Positions 9,442-17,715 are shown, numbered from the stretch's first letter. The stretch: DNA of 64,000 bases from Clostridia bacterium (GCA_017517665.1 JAFWYP010000025.1:1-64000); one strand, 5' to 3'. A program made the numbers and translations. Notes: generated from the letters alone by a model not told the origin.

Positions 9442-9699
9442 TTATCTCATATCCGATAACGGTGTGTAATCTGTACTGTTTCGCAGATATTCTTCCATCT
9501 TACCGCTAAGCAGTAATCTGACATAGCTCATAGGCTCATTGTAGATGAGAAAATCGAGTTCTGATGTTTCATACATATTATTTGCGTATTCGTTTTCAAC
9601 TGCATCGCAGTCGATTGACACCATTGAGCCGTCGGTTAACTTCACTTCAACGCAGGCGGTGTCAATATTGAACTCACAAGTTTTGATTCGATTTGTCAT
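9442..9699 (-). CDS. Small conserved hypothetical protein (DUF6061-like)
   Basis: An 85-residue cytosolic protein with a strong GGGAGGA site 8 bases before the ATG. Residues 5-35 look like a short beta meander (CEFNIDTACVEVKLTDGSMV), followed by acidic helices and a C-terminal PLSDMR. It resembles small clostridial proteins I associate with DUF6061, from memory only; no function is known. It lies 48 bases downstream of the SASP gene and may be co-transcribed with it. Its last codons are duplicated at 7816-7834. Confidence 0.6.
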   Translation of the reverse strand: MTNRIKTCEFNIDTACVEVKLTDGSMVSIDCDAVENEYANNMYETSELDFLIYNEPMSYVRLLLSGKMEEYLRNSTDYTPLSDMR

Positions 9700-9747
9700 T
9701 GATAATTCCTCCCTTAATAAATTGTCAAATCCGTTGATATATAAGGC

Positions 9748-10002
9748 TTATACCGCAAGAGCCACTTCGTATGTAATCTCTTTGCTGTGTCCGTCAAGCC
9801 AACGGTAATTGCGGATAAATTTCATAGTTCGTACGGGACATTTATTCTTGACCATCTGGCCGCCGACTGAACCTGCTTCCTTGGAAGTGAGGTCGCCGTT
9901 GTAACCCTGCTTAAGGTTAACGCCAACTTCACGGGCAGCTTCCATCTTGAACTGATCAAGAGCAGCTCTTGCCTGAGGAACAACTGAATTATTCTTTGAC
10001 AT
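9748..10002 (-). CDS. Alpha/beta-type small acid-soluble spore protein with an aberrant C-terminus
   Basis: An 84-residue protein. Residues 1-52 are a recognisable alpha/beta SASP: helix 1 with KMEAAREVGV (the region cut by the GPR protease on germination), the linker GYNGDLTSKEAG, and the start of helix 2, SVGGQMVK. Such proteins coat and protect spore DNA. After GGQMVKN the usual end of helix 2 is replaced by about 32 residues unlike SASPs (KFIRNYRWLDGHSKEITYEV), as if the gene had fused in frame with the 3' end of another. AAGGGGTG precedes the ATG. The 104-base leader is shared with five truncated copies in this window. Whether the protein still binds DNA is uncertain. Confidence 0.85.
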   Translation of the reverse strand: MSKNNSVVPQARAALDQFKMEAAREVGVNLKQGYNGDLTSKEAGSVGGQMVKNKCPVRTMKFIRNYRWLDGHSKEITYEVALAV

Positions 10003-10106
10003 TTCGTTTACACCCCTTCAAATTCAATTTGCGTTTGCCTTATTATTGTTGCAATCATTCAGGGGTTTATTAATGTTAATTTTTTGATTATTTTGAAAGT
10101 TTTGAA
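10003..10106 (-). repeat. SASP leader repeat, copy A
   Basis: This upstream segment, ending at TTTGAAAGTTTTGAA on the plus strand, is nearly identical at five other places in the window. It holds the AAGGGGTG ribosome site and must carry the promoter. I could not assign a sporulation sigma-factor consensus with confidence. Confidence 0.8.
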
Positions 10107-10114
10107 TAAGAAAA

Positions 10115-10136
10115 GACGGCAGATTGCTCTGCCGTC
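10115..10136 (-). terminator. Terminator of the 382-residue secreted protein gene
   Basis: GACGGCAGA pairs with TCTGCCGTC around a four-base loop, then TTTTC on the minus strand. The same stem occurs at 51349-51370, after another gene with the same C-terminal tail. Confidence 0.8.
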
Positions 10137-10152
10137 AGATTTGTTTGTTCAA

Positions 10153-11301
10153 TTAGTGATTCATACCGCAAACGCAGACTTTGTTCTGTCCGAAAAGTTT
10201 CTGGAAGAAGAGAACAATCTTGTAGAAGAAGCCTGCGATACCTCCCTGATGGCACTTGCAACCGCAGTTTTCTGCACGGTTATATTCGCAAAAGTCGCAG
10301 GTTGCATCGTTGCCGTCTGCGTAGGAATGCTTGCATTCTGTAATTTCAACCTCATCGGAAACTTCATATCTGCTACCGTCAAAGGTAACGATGCAGACAT
10401 ATGTACCCGCTTCTTTTGCCTTAAGTTCTGCATCAGTATTAACCTTTTTCATTTCAGGCATTTCAGCTTTAAGATGGGGAACCTGTGCGTAATCACCGTA
10501 GGTATAGTATATACAGGTATGGTCAGCAGTGAATTCAACGGTATCGTTTGCATTGACATCTTCCCAATCTTCATCAGAATCTCCGCACTCACACCAGATG
10601 CCGAGTTCAACAGCATCAGTGTCAGCTGTCATTTTGATAGTCTGATCTTCAAGAAGCATAACTTCGAAGAAATTGTATTCTTTATAGATGCCGTCTTCAT
10701 GACCGTTATAAACACCGGTCCAACCGTTTTCTGAATCATAAGTTGCAAAATTGCCGGCATAACGAAAATCACCACGGGGCGTTGCATATTCGTCAGTCAA
10801 CTCAGCGAAAGAATCACCAAGCTTATACCACTGATATTCAGCATCTGCACCTTCTGTAACCTCAACGTAGGGCTCATCGGTTGTGGGCTGATGAGTGATT
10901 TCAGCGAATTTCACTACAGTAATATCAAATTCAACAGCATAATCTTCATATGCAGCCATTTTAAACAGATAGTCGGCACCTGCTTCTGCCTCAAAAATGC
11001 AGTAGAAATCATAGGTGCTATAATAATCGTTGTCGTCGTTGTGTGCAATTCCTACATCGTTTGCGTCATAAACACTCACATACGGGTCAATATCGTTTTC
11101 ACCGCTGTCGGAATAAACAACGTAGAAGCCGTCTTCATCGGGGGTGAACTTGCATTTTGCATAATCTTCTGCAGGTACGGTTACGGTTATTGTTTCACCG
11201 AGTTCGATTGTGTAATCAGCCGCAAAAGCTGTCATCGGAATTGCGGCAACAATCATAACGATTGCCATAACAGCCGCTAAAATCTTGCTTGTTTTCTTCA
11301 T
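10153..11301 (-). CDS. Secreted protein with Cys/His-flanked aromatic C-terminal tail
   Basis: A 382-residue protein with a Sec signal peptide (cleavage after TAFA, residues about 1-27) and an acidic, aromatic extracellular part containing Ig-like beta segments (residues about 140-320). Near the end are two Cys pairs, then CGCKCH, the helix GGIAGFFYKIVLFFQKLFG and CVCGMNH as the last residues. The tail recurs in the proteins at 51389 and 54873, and a Cys-free form ends the two largest proteins at 25092 and 30438. I infer a C-terminal localisation module, possibly metal-binding. No enzyme domain is visible. AGGAG precedes the ATG, and a strong terminator follows. Confidence 0.85.
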   Translation of the reverse strand: MKKTSKILAAVMAIVMIVAAIPMTAFAADYTIELGETITVTVPAEDYAKCKFTPDEDGFYVVYSDSGENDIDPYVSVYDANDVGIAHNDDNDYYSTYDFYCIFEAEAGADYLFKMAAYEDYAVEFDITVVKFAEITHQPTTDEPYVEVTEGADAEYQWYKLGDSFAELTDEYATPRGDFRYAGNFATYDSENGWTGVYNGHEDGIYKEYNFFEVMLLEDQTIKMTADTDAVELGIWCECGDSDEDWEDVNANDTVEFTADHTCIYYTYGDYAQVPHLKAEMPEMKKVNTDAELKAKEAGTYVCIVTFDGSRYEVSDEVEITECKHSYADGNDATCDFCEYNRAENCGCKCHQGGIAGFFYKIVLFFQKLFGQNKVCVCGMNH

Positions 11302-11442
11302 AAAAACATCTCCTAAATGAATTTAAAAATTTTTGCATATCTGAAAATATGCAGGTTTACACAATAATAATATCACATAAAAATGTTTTGCACATTGTAC
11401 TTTAGTGCAGAAATGAAAATTATTTTGATTTTTTAATAAGCG

Positions 11443-11473
11443 AAAGCCGCCTTTGTAAATCAAAGGCGACTTT
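11443..11473 (-). terminator. Terminator of truncated SASP copy B
   Basis: AAAGTCGCCTTTG pairs with CAAAGGCGGCTTT on the minus strand. Related hairpins end copy C (degenerate, about 17535-17560) and copy D. Confidence 0.7.
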
Positions 11474-11480
11474 CGACACA

Positions 11481-11627
11481 TTATATTGATTTGATAGCCA
11501 TAGGTTGTACTATATGTTGTATAATTTCGTTAATAAGGGATTGAACGCCAACTTCTCTTGCAGCTTCCATCTTGAACTGGTCAAGAGCAGCTCTTGCCTG
11601 AGGAACAACTGAATTATTCTTTGACAT
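11481..11627 (-). pseudogene. Truncated SASP mini-gene, copy B (type I)
   Basis: A 48-codon frame begins with the same 28 residues as the SASP at 9748 (MSKNNSVVPQ to REVGV). It then continues with an unrelated end (QSLINEIIQHIVQ) and stops at 11481. Linker and helix 2 are missing, so it cannot form a normal SASP, but leader, ribosome site and terminator are intact and it could be expressed. The 3' end matches copies C and D at the DNA level. Confidence 0.8.
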
Positions 11628-11732
11628 TTTGTTTACACCCCTTCAAATTCAATTTGCGTTTGCCTTATTATTGTTGCAAACCATTCAGGGTTTATTAATG
11701 TTAATTTTTTGATTAATTTGAAAGTTTTGAAA
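11628..11732 (-). repeat. SASP leader repeat, copy B
   Basis: The same leader as at 10003-10106. It ends at TTTGAAAGTTTTGAAAC, after which similarity to the other copies stops. Confidence 0.8.
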
Positions 11733-11827
11733 CAAAAAGCCGACGGGGTTTGCTTCGTTTATCCCATTACTATATTTAAAACTTTATGTCTGTTTTTGCA
11801 ATAATTTGCTTAGCACTTAAAAATCAC

Positions 11828-11856
11828 TTGAAATTTATTATGATACTGTGTATTAT
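11828..11856 (+). promoter_or_regulatory. Promoter of the GT14-licD operon
   Basis: TTGAAA (11828-11833), 17-base spacer, TATTAT (11851-11856), 62 bases before the glycosyltransferase ATG. Confidence 0.7.
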
Positions 11857-11918
11857 TAAGATGAAAACAATTATAAAAATTATTACAACAAAAACAAAGT
11901 TAACGAAAGAGGTGTTTT

Positions 11919-12818
11919 ATGGGAAAACATGCCTTTTTAATACTTGCACATAAAAATGATGAAAATTTCAGAACATTAATATCTCTTCTGGACAATGAGA
12001 GAAACGATATATTTATTCACATGGACAAAAAAAACAAAAATTATCAAAAAAAAGAGATAGAAGGCTTCGCAAAACACAGCAAAATTTACCACGTGAAAAG
12101 ACTGAATGTTACATGGGGTTCTTTTGCAATGGTAAAAGCTGAATTGGAATTGTTAAAAAAATCAACAAAAACCGGAATATATGATTATTATCACCTCTTA
12201 TCCGGCGATGACCTGCCGATAAAACCAATCAGTTATATACACAGATTCTTTGATGCCAATGTCGGATTTGAATTTGTCGGAATGGTACAAGCGACCGAGA
12301 AATACAGATTCAGAATAAATAGATTCTATTTTTTTCAGAACAAAATCGGACGCAACAAAGCCGCTGCACCAAAGCTAATCAAAAAATTTGACAGATATGT
12401 TGAACTGATCACAAAAAAAACAAAAGCAGAAAGAAACAAATCTTTGAAATTATGGTATGGCTCTCAATGGTTCAGCATAACAGATAATTTTGCACGATAT
12501 GTTGTAAAAAGCAAAAAATGGATTTATCGCCATTTTAATTATTCCTATATCCCGGATGAACTGTTTCTCCAAACCTTGTTAGCAAAATCAGCCTTCATGA
12601 AAAATGCATACAAAACAGAGAATAATTCATCATACAAGTCTGCTATGCGTTATATTGACTGGTCTAGAGGACGACCTTATGTGTTTCGGTCTGAAGATAT
12701 GGATGAACTTATGGCTACAGATATGCTTTTTGCCAGAAAATTTGATTCAACAGCAAATCCTGGATTAACAAATAAAATATCCGAAAAGTTAAAAAACGAA
12801 GGAATTAAACAAGCATAA
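11919..12818 (+). CDS. Core-2/I-branching-type glycosyltransferase (GT14 family)
   Basis: A 299-residue cytosolic glycosyltransferase. GT14 features are visible: HAFLILAHKNDENF at the N-terminus, FIHMDKK (about 32-38), WGSFAMVKAELELL (about 67-80), YYHLLSGDDLPIKP (about 90-103), GSQWFSIT (about 182) and IPDELFLQTLL (about 208). Bacterial members transfer beta-linked sugars, often GlcNAc or xylose, to surface polysaccharides. AAAGAGGTG precedes the ATG. It shares an operon with licD 64 bases downstream and faces the licCA operon, which suggests it helps build the glycan that receives phosphocholine. The gene is AT-rich and lysine-heavy compared with the atp genes, as if acquired. Confidence 0.85.
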   Translation: MGKHAFLILAHKNDENFRTLISLLDNERNDIFIHMDKKNKNYQKKEIEGFAKHSKIYHVKRLNVTWGSFAMVKAELELLKKSTKTGIYDYYHLLSGDDLPIKPISYIHRFFDANVGFEFVGMVQATEKYRFRINRFYFFQNKIGRNKAAAPKLIKKFDRYVELITKKTKAERNKSLKLWYGSQWFSITDNFARYVVKSKKWIYRHFNYSYIPDELFLQTLLAKSAFMKNAYKTENNSSYKSAMRYIDWSRGRPYVFRSEDMDELMATDMLFARKFDSTANPGLTNKISEKLKNEGIKQA

Positions 12819-12882
12819 TTTTCACAGCAACATATTCGCTACTTTAAAACAACCCATAAAATATTATCGACGGTGAATTAAA

Positions 12883-13710
12883 ATGAACGAAAAACTTGTT
12901 AATGATTTACAAAACATCGAATTAGATATGCTTCTTGAAGTTGACAGGATATGTAAAAAATACAACATCCAATATTTTTTAGTTGCGGGAACACTTCTTG
13001 GTGCAGTTAGGCATAAGGGTTTTATTCCTTGGGATGATGATATTGATATATGTCTGCCTCTTAATGATTATAAAAAGTTCTGCAAAATATGTAAAAAAGA
13101 ATTAGACAAAAAGTATTTTTTGCAAAACTATAAAACCGACATCACAAACAAATGGCCTGCAAAAATAAGAAAAAACGGAACTACAGCAATAGAAAAAGGA
13201 TATGAAACAGCACAAATCCATCAAGGCGTATGGATTGACATTTTTCCTCTTGTTGGTGTTAAAAATGACAAAAAATGGATAACCAAAGTTTCAAAAATAT
13301 CTCTCTTCGCAAAAGCACTCTTGAGAAAACGCAATGGTGCAAACAGCAAATTCAAAGTTCTTTCATTTGAAAAAAAATTGCTGAAATTTATTCCTGTTAG
13401 TTTAATAAAATTTATTGTAAGTGTAATCCTGTCTTTCATATTTAAGCACCATAAAAAATATGAATTTTGCACATATCTTTGGGGAGAATCCAAAATAACT
13501 CCAAGATTCAAATCTGTTTTATTTTCCGAATTTTGTGAGGTTGAATTTGAAGGTCATATGTTCCCTGCACCAAAAGAATGGGACAAATACCTTACAATTG
13601 AATACGGTGATTATATGACTCCTCCACCGCCTGAAAAAAGGAACGGTGGGTCTCACACTATTTCTATAGTGGACATTAACAATAATTATACGAAATATAT
13701 CAACAGGTAA
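12883..13710 (+). CDS. licD: LicD-family phosphocholine transferase
   Basis: A 275-residue protein of the LicD/fukutin-related nucleotidyltransferase superfamily. The signature is complete: LVAGTLLGAVRHKGF, then IPWDDDIDICLP (residues about 32-60), whose aspartates bind metal, and GVWIDIFPLVGV (about 110-121). Known LicD proteins transfer phosphocholine from CDP-choline to sugars of teichoic acid or LPS. Context supports this: the opposite operon encodes the matching LicC and LicA activities. It is the second gene of the operon, and a weak GGTG ribosome site precedes the ATG. Like its neighbours it is AT-rich. The accepted headgroup could be phosphoethanolamine instead. Confidence 0.88.
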   Translation: MNEKLVNDLQNIELDMLLEVDRICKKYNIQYFLVAGTLLGAVRHKGFIPWDDDIDICLPLNDYKKFCKICKKELDKKYFLQNYKTDITNKWPAKIRKNGTTAIEKGYETAQIHQGVWIDIFPLVGVKNDKKWITKVSKISLFAKALLRKRNGANSKFKVLSFEKKLLKFIPVSLIKFIVSVILSFIFKHHKKYEFCTYLWGESKITPRFKSVLFSEFCEVEFEGHMFPAPKEWDKYLTIEYGDYMTPPPPEKRNGGSHTISIVDINNNYTKYINR

Positions 13711-13723
13711 ATATGTTTTTATA

Positions 13724-13764
13724 AATAAAGAAAGCGAGATGAAATTCACCTCGCTTTCTTTATT
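13724..13764. terminator. Bidirectional terminator between convergent lic operons
   Basis: A 15-base perfect stem (AATAAAGAAAGCGAG with its complement at 13750-13764) and T-tracts on both strands lie between the convergent licD and symporter genes. Confidence 0.92.
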
Positions 13765-13830
13765 ATTTTAATTGTTTTGTATAATTACCGATTCTTCAAC
13801 GAGAAATAAAAACTTCGTGTAGTTAACATT

Positions 13831-15414
13831 TTACAAAGCGTTGTGATAAGGAATGACCCAAAGCACAATCATAGCAACTGTCACCAATATACCGAACGCC
13901 ATGAATCCGATTAGAGCCCGTTTGGTTTTCTTTTGCTCTGTGGGATCTAATTCCCTTTCTGGAACCTCAAAAAGCTTTTCTCGGACGGCTTTTTCTTCGT
14001 TTGTCGGCTGAGTGAGTACAGAACCAATTACCAGACCCAGTATATTGGCAATCAGACCTATCACAAACGAGTCAAGATAAATCGGCAAGGAAACACCAAA
14101 CACTGCGCTGATAATTTTCATTGTTGCACAGCCAAGGAATCCGCATAACATGCCTGCGAAAGCACCGGTTTTTGTTACTCTTTTGCTCCAAACAGATGCG
14201 ATACACACAGGGAACCAAGAACACACAACAACAGTACCGCTAAGGAGTAGAATCACATAAATCTGAGGCGGATTAAAGTATGCCAAAATCATGACAAGAA
14301 GACACACAACCAAAATAGCAATTCTGCCATATCTCATTTTCTTTTTATCGTCATTGAGATCTAATATATCATTAGTTATAGAGGAACTGATGAGTGAAAG
14401 AAAAGTTGTCGCTGAGGATATACCAGCTGCAAGTACACCGGTTATTGCAACCACGCCAATAACAGTGGGGACGAAATTCATAACGCCCCAAATCATTGAA
14501 TGCACAGGGCTGGGAATAACATCACTGTATACTTTTAAAAGGGCGCCCGTTGTAGGAATGAAAAATTCTAAAGCAGCAACAAAGAAAGCTGCCCAAACAG
14601 AAGATCGGATAACTACATGCTCGTTTTTTGCCATTAAATAACGGCTGGATTGCCAAGGAGCAACGGCACAGACTGCGGTCCATGTAAGTCCGGTCATGAT
14701 AGCCCATACCATATTTTCGGTACCGGTTGGATAAAGATAATTTAAATCGCCGCTCCAAGACAGCAAAGCCTGATCGATTTTAGTAATATTTTCAATAGCG
14801 ACATTCCATCCGCCTAATTTTACCACTATAATACCGACTGATATCAATGAGGCAACAGTGAAAATACTGAACATGAGAGTGTCAGTTATTAAAACGCCTT
14901 TTGCACCTGATGTAATAGTTAAGATTGCAAATGTAATAAGTGCCAACAGAACACAAAGATTGTAGTCTATTCCGGTCACATAATTCATCAAGGTGCCGAT
15001 TCCCTGCATAACCGAAAGTGTATATACAGTCATAGTAATTATAGCGGTGACGGCTGCTAAAATCCGTAGTGGTTTAGAATTGAAACGTCGTCCAAAAAAC
15101 TCAGGAATAGTTACTGCCTCGCTTCTGCGCAGATATTTTCCGAAAAATACACTACCTAAAACATAGCCGCCTACCAACATCATAACTGTCATCATAAATG
15201 GGCTGAACAATCCGCTGTATGCTTCTCCGACATCACCCATAAACAGTCCCGTTGAACAGTAAGAAGCGACTAATGAACCTACAATCAGAATGGTGGGAGC
15301 TTGTCGGCCTGCAACAAAGAAATCATTTGCGTTTTTAACACGCCGGCTGATGGCAAAACCTATAACCACATATAAAAGCATAGAAATGATTATGCCGATC
15401 AAGTAAATGTTCAT
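13831..15414 (-). CDS. Sodium:solute symporter (SSS family), probable choline/headgroup importer
   Basis: A 527-residue membrane protein with about 13 hydrophobic segments typical of the SSS/LeuT-fold family: an N-terminal GFAISRRVKNANDFFVAGR motif, an EFFGRRF loop near residue 105 and a charged C-terminal tail. I use the ATG at 15414 (AAGGGGG eight bases before) rather than the upstream ATG. Its first base overlaps the stop codon of the 33-residue protein. SSS carriers import proline, pantothenate, choline and others with sodium. Placed after licCA it would replace LicB, the DMT-type choline permease of Haemophilus; that substrate is inferred from context only. Confidence 0.88.
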   Translation of the reverse strand: MNIYLIGIIISMLLYVVIGFAISRRVKNANDFFVAGRQAPTILIVGSLVASYCSTGLFMGDVGEAYSGLFSPFMMTVMMLVGGYVLGSVFFGKYLRRSEAVTIPEFFGRRFNSKPLRILAAVTAIITMTVYTLSVMQGIGTLMNYVTGIDYNLCVLLALITFAILTITSGAKGVLITDTLMFSIFTVASLISVGIIVVKLGGWNVAIENITKIDQALLSWSGDLNYLYPTGTENMVWAIMTGLTWTAVCAVAPWQSSRYLMAKNEHVVIRSSVWAAFFVAALEFFIPTTGALLKVYSDVIPSPVHSMIWGVMNFVPTVIGVVAITGVLAAGISSATTFLSLISSSITNDILDLNDDKKKMRYGRIAILVVCLLVMILAYFNPPQIYVILLLSGTVVVCSWFPVCIASVWSKRVTKTGAFAGMLCGFLGCATMKIISAVFGVSLPIYLDSFVIGLIANILGLVIGSVLTQPTNEEKAVREKLFEVPERELDPTEQKKTKRALIGFMAFGILVTVAMIVLWVIPYHNAL

Positions 15415-15515
15415 TATTTTTTGCCCCCTTTGAAATCTTTTCTTATTCTGATATAGCAAAGAATTCCAATTGTTAGCAGATAAATTCCAAGAAAAATCGA
15501 GATAATATATTCCAT
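15414..15515 (-). CDS. 33-residue single-pass membrane protein, symporter small accessory subunit
   Basis: A short frame of 33 codons starts MEYIISIFLGIYLLTIG, has one transmembrane helix (residues about 3-22) and a basic end (RIRKDFKGGKK). CAGGAG lies 8 bases before the ATG. Its TAA overlaps the symporter ATG (TAATG), so translation is coupled. Small single-helix proteins encoded directly before SSS-type transporters are known and are named symporter small accessory proteins in current annotation. Its sequence similarity to those could not be checked here. Confidence 0.75.
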   Translation of the reverse strand: MEYIISIFLGIYLLTIGILCYIRIRKDFKGGKK

Positions 15516-15563
15516 GTATGTAACTCCTGATCTTTGTAAATTTTGCAAGTTTAATTTATATTA

Positions 15564-17336
15564 TCAATTTATAGTTTCAGAAATTGAAAAAAACTCTTTT
15601 TGATAACGGTTAAAAAAAGTTATGTAATTTAGCATCAGTTCGGAATAATCATTACCGTGTTTGATCATATACAACGCCCAAATATACCAATAGTAAAATG
15701 ATACTGCTGCACAGCCGATGATGTGTTTGCGTTCAGTCGGTGTAGGCATTCGTTCAAAATAAAAGCTTAACCATTTATCGATATCTTTGCCTTCTGCATT
15801 GTTTTTTACAAATAATTTGCACACATCGTATCCGATATCAGTATCTCCCGCATATTCCCAGTCTATCAAATAAAGATTATCACCATCAAGAAGTATATTG
15901 TCCTCATACAAATCGTTATGTACCATTTGTATAGGCCAATTATCTGCTTTTATATAACGATCAATTTCTTTAATGTTATCTAATTGTTCACTGGCAATTT
16001 GATATGCTTCTGCATCAACAGCTTTAATACCTTTGAGCAGTTTGATAGCTTCCTCCATATAATCCATCCGTCTGTTGCAGGTCAAAGGAGTTCGATATAA
16101 ATCTCTGAGCTTCTGACATAACATTTTTATATGCACAGGGTTAGAAAAATTAAATGTATCAGTTACATCAATATAATGCGATATTTTCCATCCGTCTTCT
16201 TCGTCTGCATAGATATAAGAGTCGTCAATACCATGTTGTTTGGCATTTTCCAATGCTGTTTTTTCACTTTTTCTGTCTATCCATTCAGACGAAATAGAGC
16301 CGGGAGTTCTATAGACATAAGCTTGATCATTACATATAAACTTGAAGGATCTGTTGGTGTATCCTTTTGGTATGGGACGAATATCATGTATATCACCCGG
16401 GGTGCAGTTAAAGGTATCACATATGTTTTTAACCAAAGAAATGCTGTTATGTTTAATATAATCAGGATCGAATGCTTCCAATTCTGCCACAGAGTCGAAC
16501 TCCATAACTTGTTCGGATGTATATCTTTTTTCGTACAAAGGCAATTCATCCACATGTTCTGCATATATCTGTTCCCAATAGAGTCCGTCAGTCCCTGGTG
16601 TGTCATATACAGATTCTAAAATCGGTCGAAATTTATTGCTGAATTCTTGATTAAAATACGCATAACCGTTCATAATCCATTGGTCAACGGCGGGACGCTG
16701 CGTTGCAACAATAAGCCCCTTGGCGTTGGTGAACACACCTCGTTCACCATGTAATACGCCCTCCATATATATAGTAGAGTATAGAGAGTGAAATTCATAT
16801 CTGTGAAATACCGATTCAGAGAAATAGTTATCTGCACAGCAGATATAACTGTTTTTTAGATATTTTCTCGAATAATACAGGCTGGAATGTGTGTTTTTAT
16901 ATCTGTAATCTTTGTTAAGAACAACTTTCACATTAAACTTATCAACCAGATAAAGAAATTTTTCCATCATATGACCCAGCACAACAATAATCTCTTTCAC
17001 ACCGGCCTCTTGCAATTGACGGATTTGACGCTCAATTAACACCTCACCTTTTACAACTGTTAATCCTTTTGGCTTTTCATATGAAAAAGGAATAAAACGA
17101 GTGCTCATACCGGCTGCCAACACAATTGCATTCTTGACTTCATAGGGTGCCAATGCATCCAAGCCTTTTTGGGTCAGAAAGTATGTATCATCTATAAATG
17201 ATATTTCTTTAAGTTTTGAAACAATTTTATTTATGCTACCCAAAGACAAACCTGTTTTTTCAGAAATCATTCTTTGAGTCTTCTCTCCACCGTTTTCAGC
17301 AAGAAATCTTAAAACCTCAAATGTATTCTTATCCAT
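15564..17336 (-). CDS. Trifunctional HTH - CTP:phosphocholine cytidylyltransferase (LicC) - choline kinase (LicA) fusion
   Basis: A 590-residue fusion. Residues 1-60 are a winged HTH (RMISEKTGLSLGSINKIVSKL), the fold used by MarR-like regulators. Residues 68-300 are a LicC-type nucleotidyltransferase with LAAGMSTRFIPFSYEKPKG and a catalytic-site DN (CCADNYF). Residues about 310-590 are a LicA/choline-kinase-like domain with the catalytic HNDLYEDNILL and metal-binding LIDWEYAG. The protein should phosphorylate choline and activate it to CDP-choline for LicD. I use the ATG at 17336, seven bases after GAGG. It is the first gene of the operon with the small protein and the symporter, has a perfect promoter, and may regulate itself. 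Confidence 0.88.
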   Translation of the reverse strand: MDKNTFEVLRFLAENGGEKTQRMISEKTGLSLGSINKIVSKLKEISFIDDTYFLTQKGLDALAPYEVKNAIVLAAGMSTRFIPFSYEKPKGLTVVKGEVLIERQIRQLQEAGVKEIIVVLGHMMEKFLYLVDKFNVKVVLNKDYRYKNTHSSLYYSRKYLKNSYICCADNYFSESVFHRYEFHSLYSTIYMEGVLHGERGVFTNAKGLIVATQRPAVDQWIMNGYAYFNQEFSNKFRPILESVYDTPGTDGLYWEQIYAEHVDELPLYEKRYTSEQVMEFDSVAELEAFDPDYIKHNSISLVKNICDTFNCTPGDIHDIRPIPKGYTNRSFKFICNDQAYVYRTPGSISSEWIDRKSEKTALENAKQHGIDDSYIYADEEDGWKISHYIDVTDTFNFSNPVHIKMLCQKLRDLYRTPLTCNRRMDYMEEAIKLLKGIKAVDAEAYQIASEQLDNIKEIDRYIKADNWPIQMVHNDLYEDNILLDGDNLYLIDWEYAGDTDIGYDVCKLFVKNNAEGKDIDKWLSFYFERMPTPTERKHIIGCAAVSFYYWYIWALYMIKHGNDYSELMLNYITFFNRYQKEFFSISETIN

Positions 17337-17408
17337 CTTCAAACCTCTTTATTGTCTGTTCATTTTTTTGGTGTTTTTTTTGCTTTTGAACATACTCGAA
17401 TTAAAAAA

Positions 17409-17457
17409 AGCCAAAATGGCTAATTTAGATTATAATCTTATATATCTGTTTTGTCAA
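17409..17457 (-). promoter_or_regulatory. Perfect consensus promoter with start-site hairpin for the licCA operon
   Basis: Minus strand: TTGACA (17457-17452), 17-base spacer, TATAAT (17434-17429). At the start of the leader AGCCATTTTGGCT (17421-17409) is a small palindrome followed by a T-run. It could be an operator for the enzyme's own HTH domain or a weak attenuator. Confidence 0.8.
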
Positions 17458-17577
17458 CTCCTCACACTAATTCTTAGTTTTGTTACATTTTATAACAAAA
17501 AACTTTTCACAAAATATAAAATCTTATAATAAATCCGACTTTGTAAATCAAAGACTACTTTCGGCACATTATATTGA

Positions 17578-17715
17578 TTATGTTTTAGTAGAGCGTTCTA
17601 TATGTTGTATATTTTCTTCAAGAGGTGATTGAACGCCAACCTCCTTTGCAGCTTCCATCTTGAACTGGTCAAGAGCAGCTCTTGCCTGAGGAACAACTGA
17701 ATTATTCTTTGACAT
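17578..17715 (-). pseudogene. Truncated SASP mini-gene, copy C (type I)
   Basis: A 45-codon frame has 28 SASP residues (with AAKEVGV in place of AAREVGV), then QSPLEENIQHIERSTKT and a stop. The DNA after the SASP part aligns with copy B (a shared ATACAACATATAG block and AATATAATGTG before the hairpin). With copy B it flanks the lic locus in direct orientation. Confidence 0.8.

Noticed and set aside
11443..11740. SASP repeat units as insertion sequences or MITEs
   Set aside because: I found no terminal inverted repeats and no transposase, and could not identify target duplications; I kept them as a dispersed repeat of unknown mechanism.
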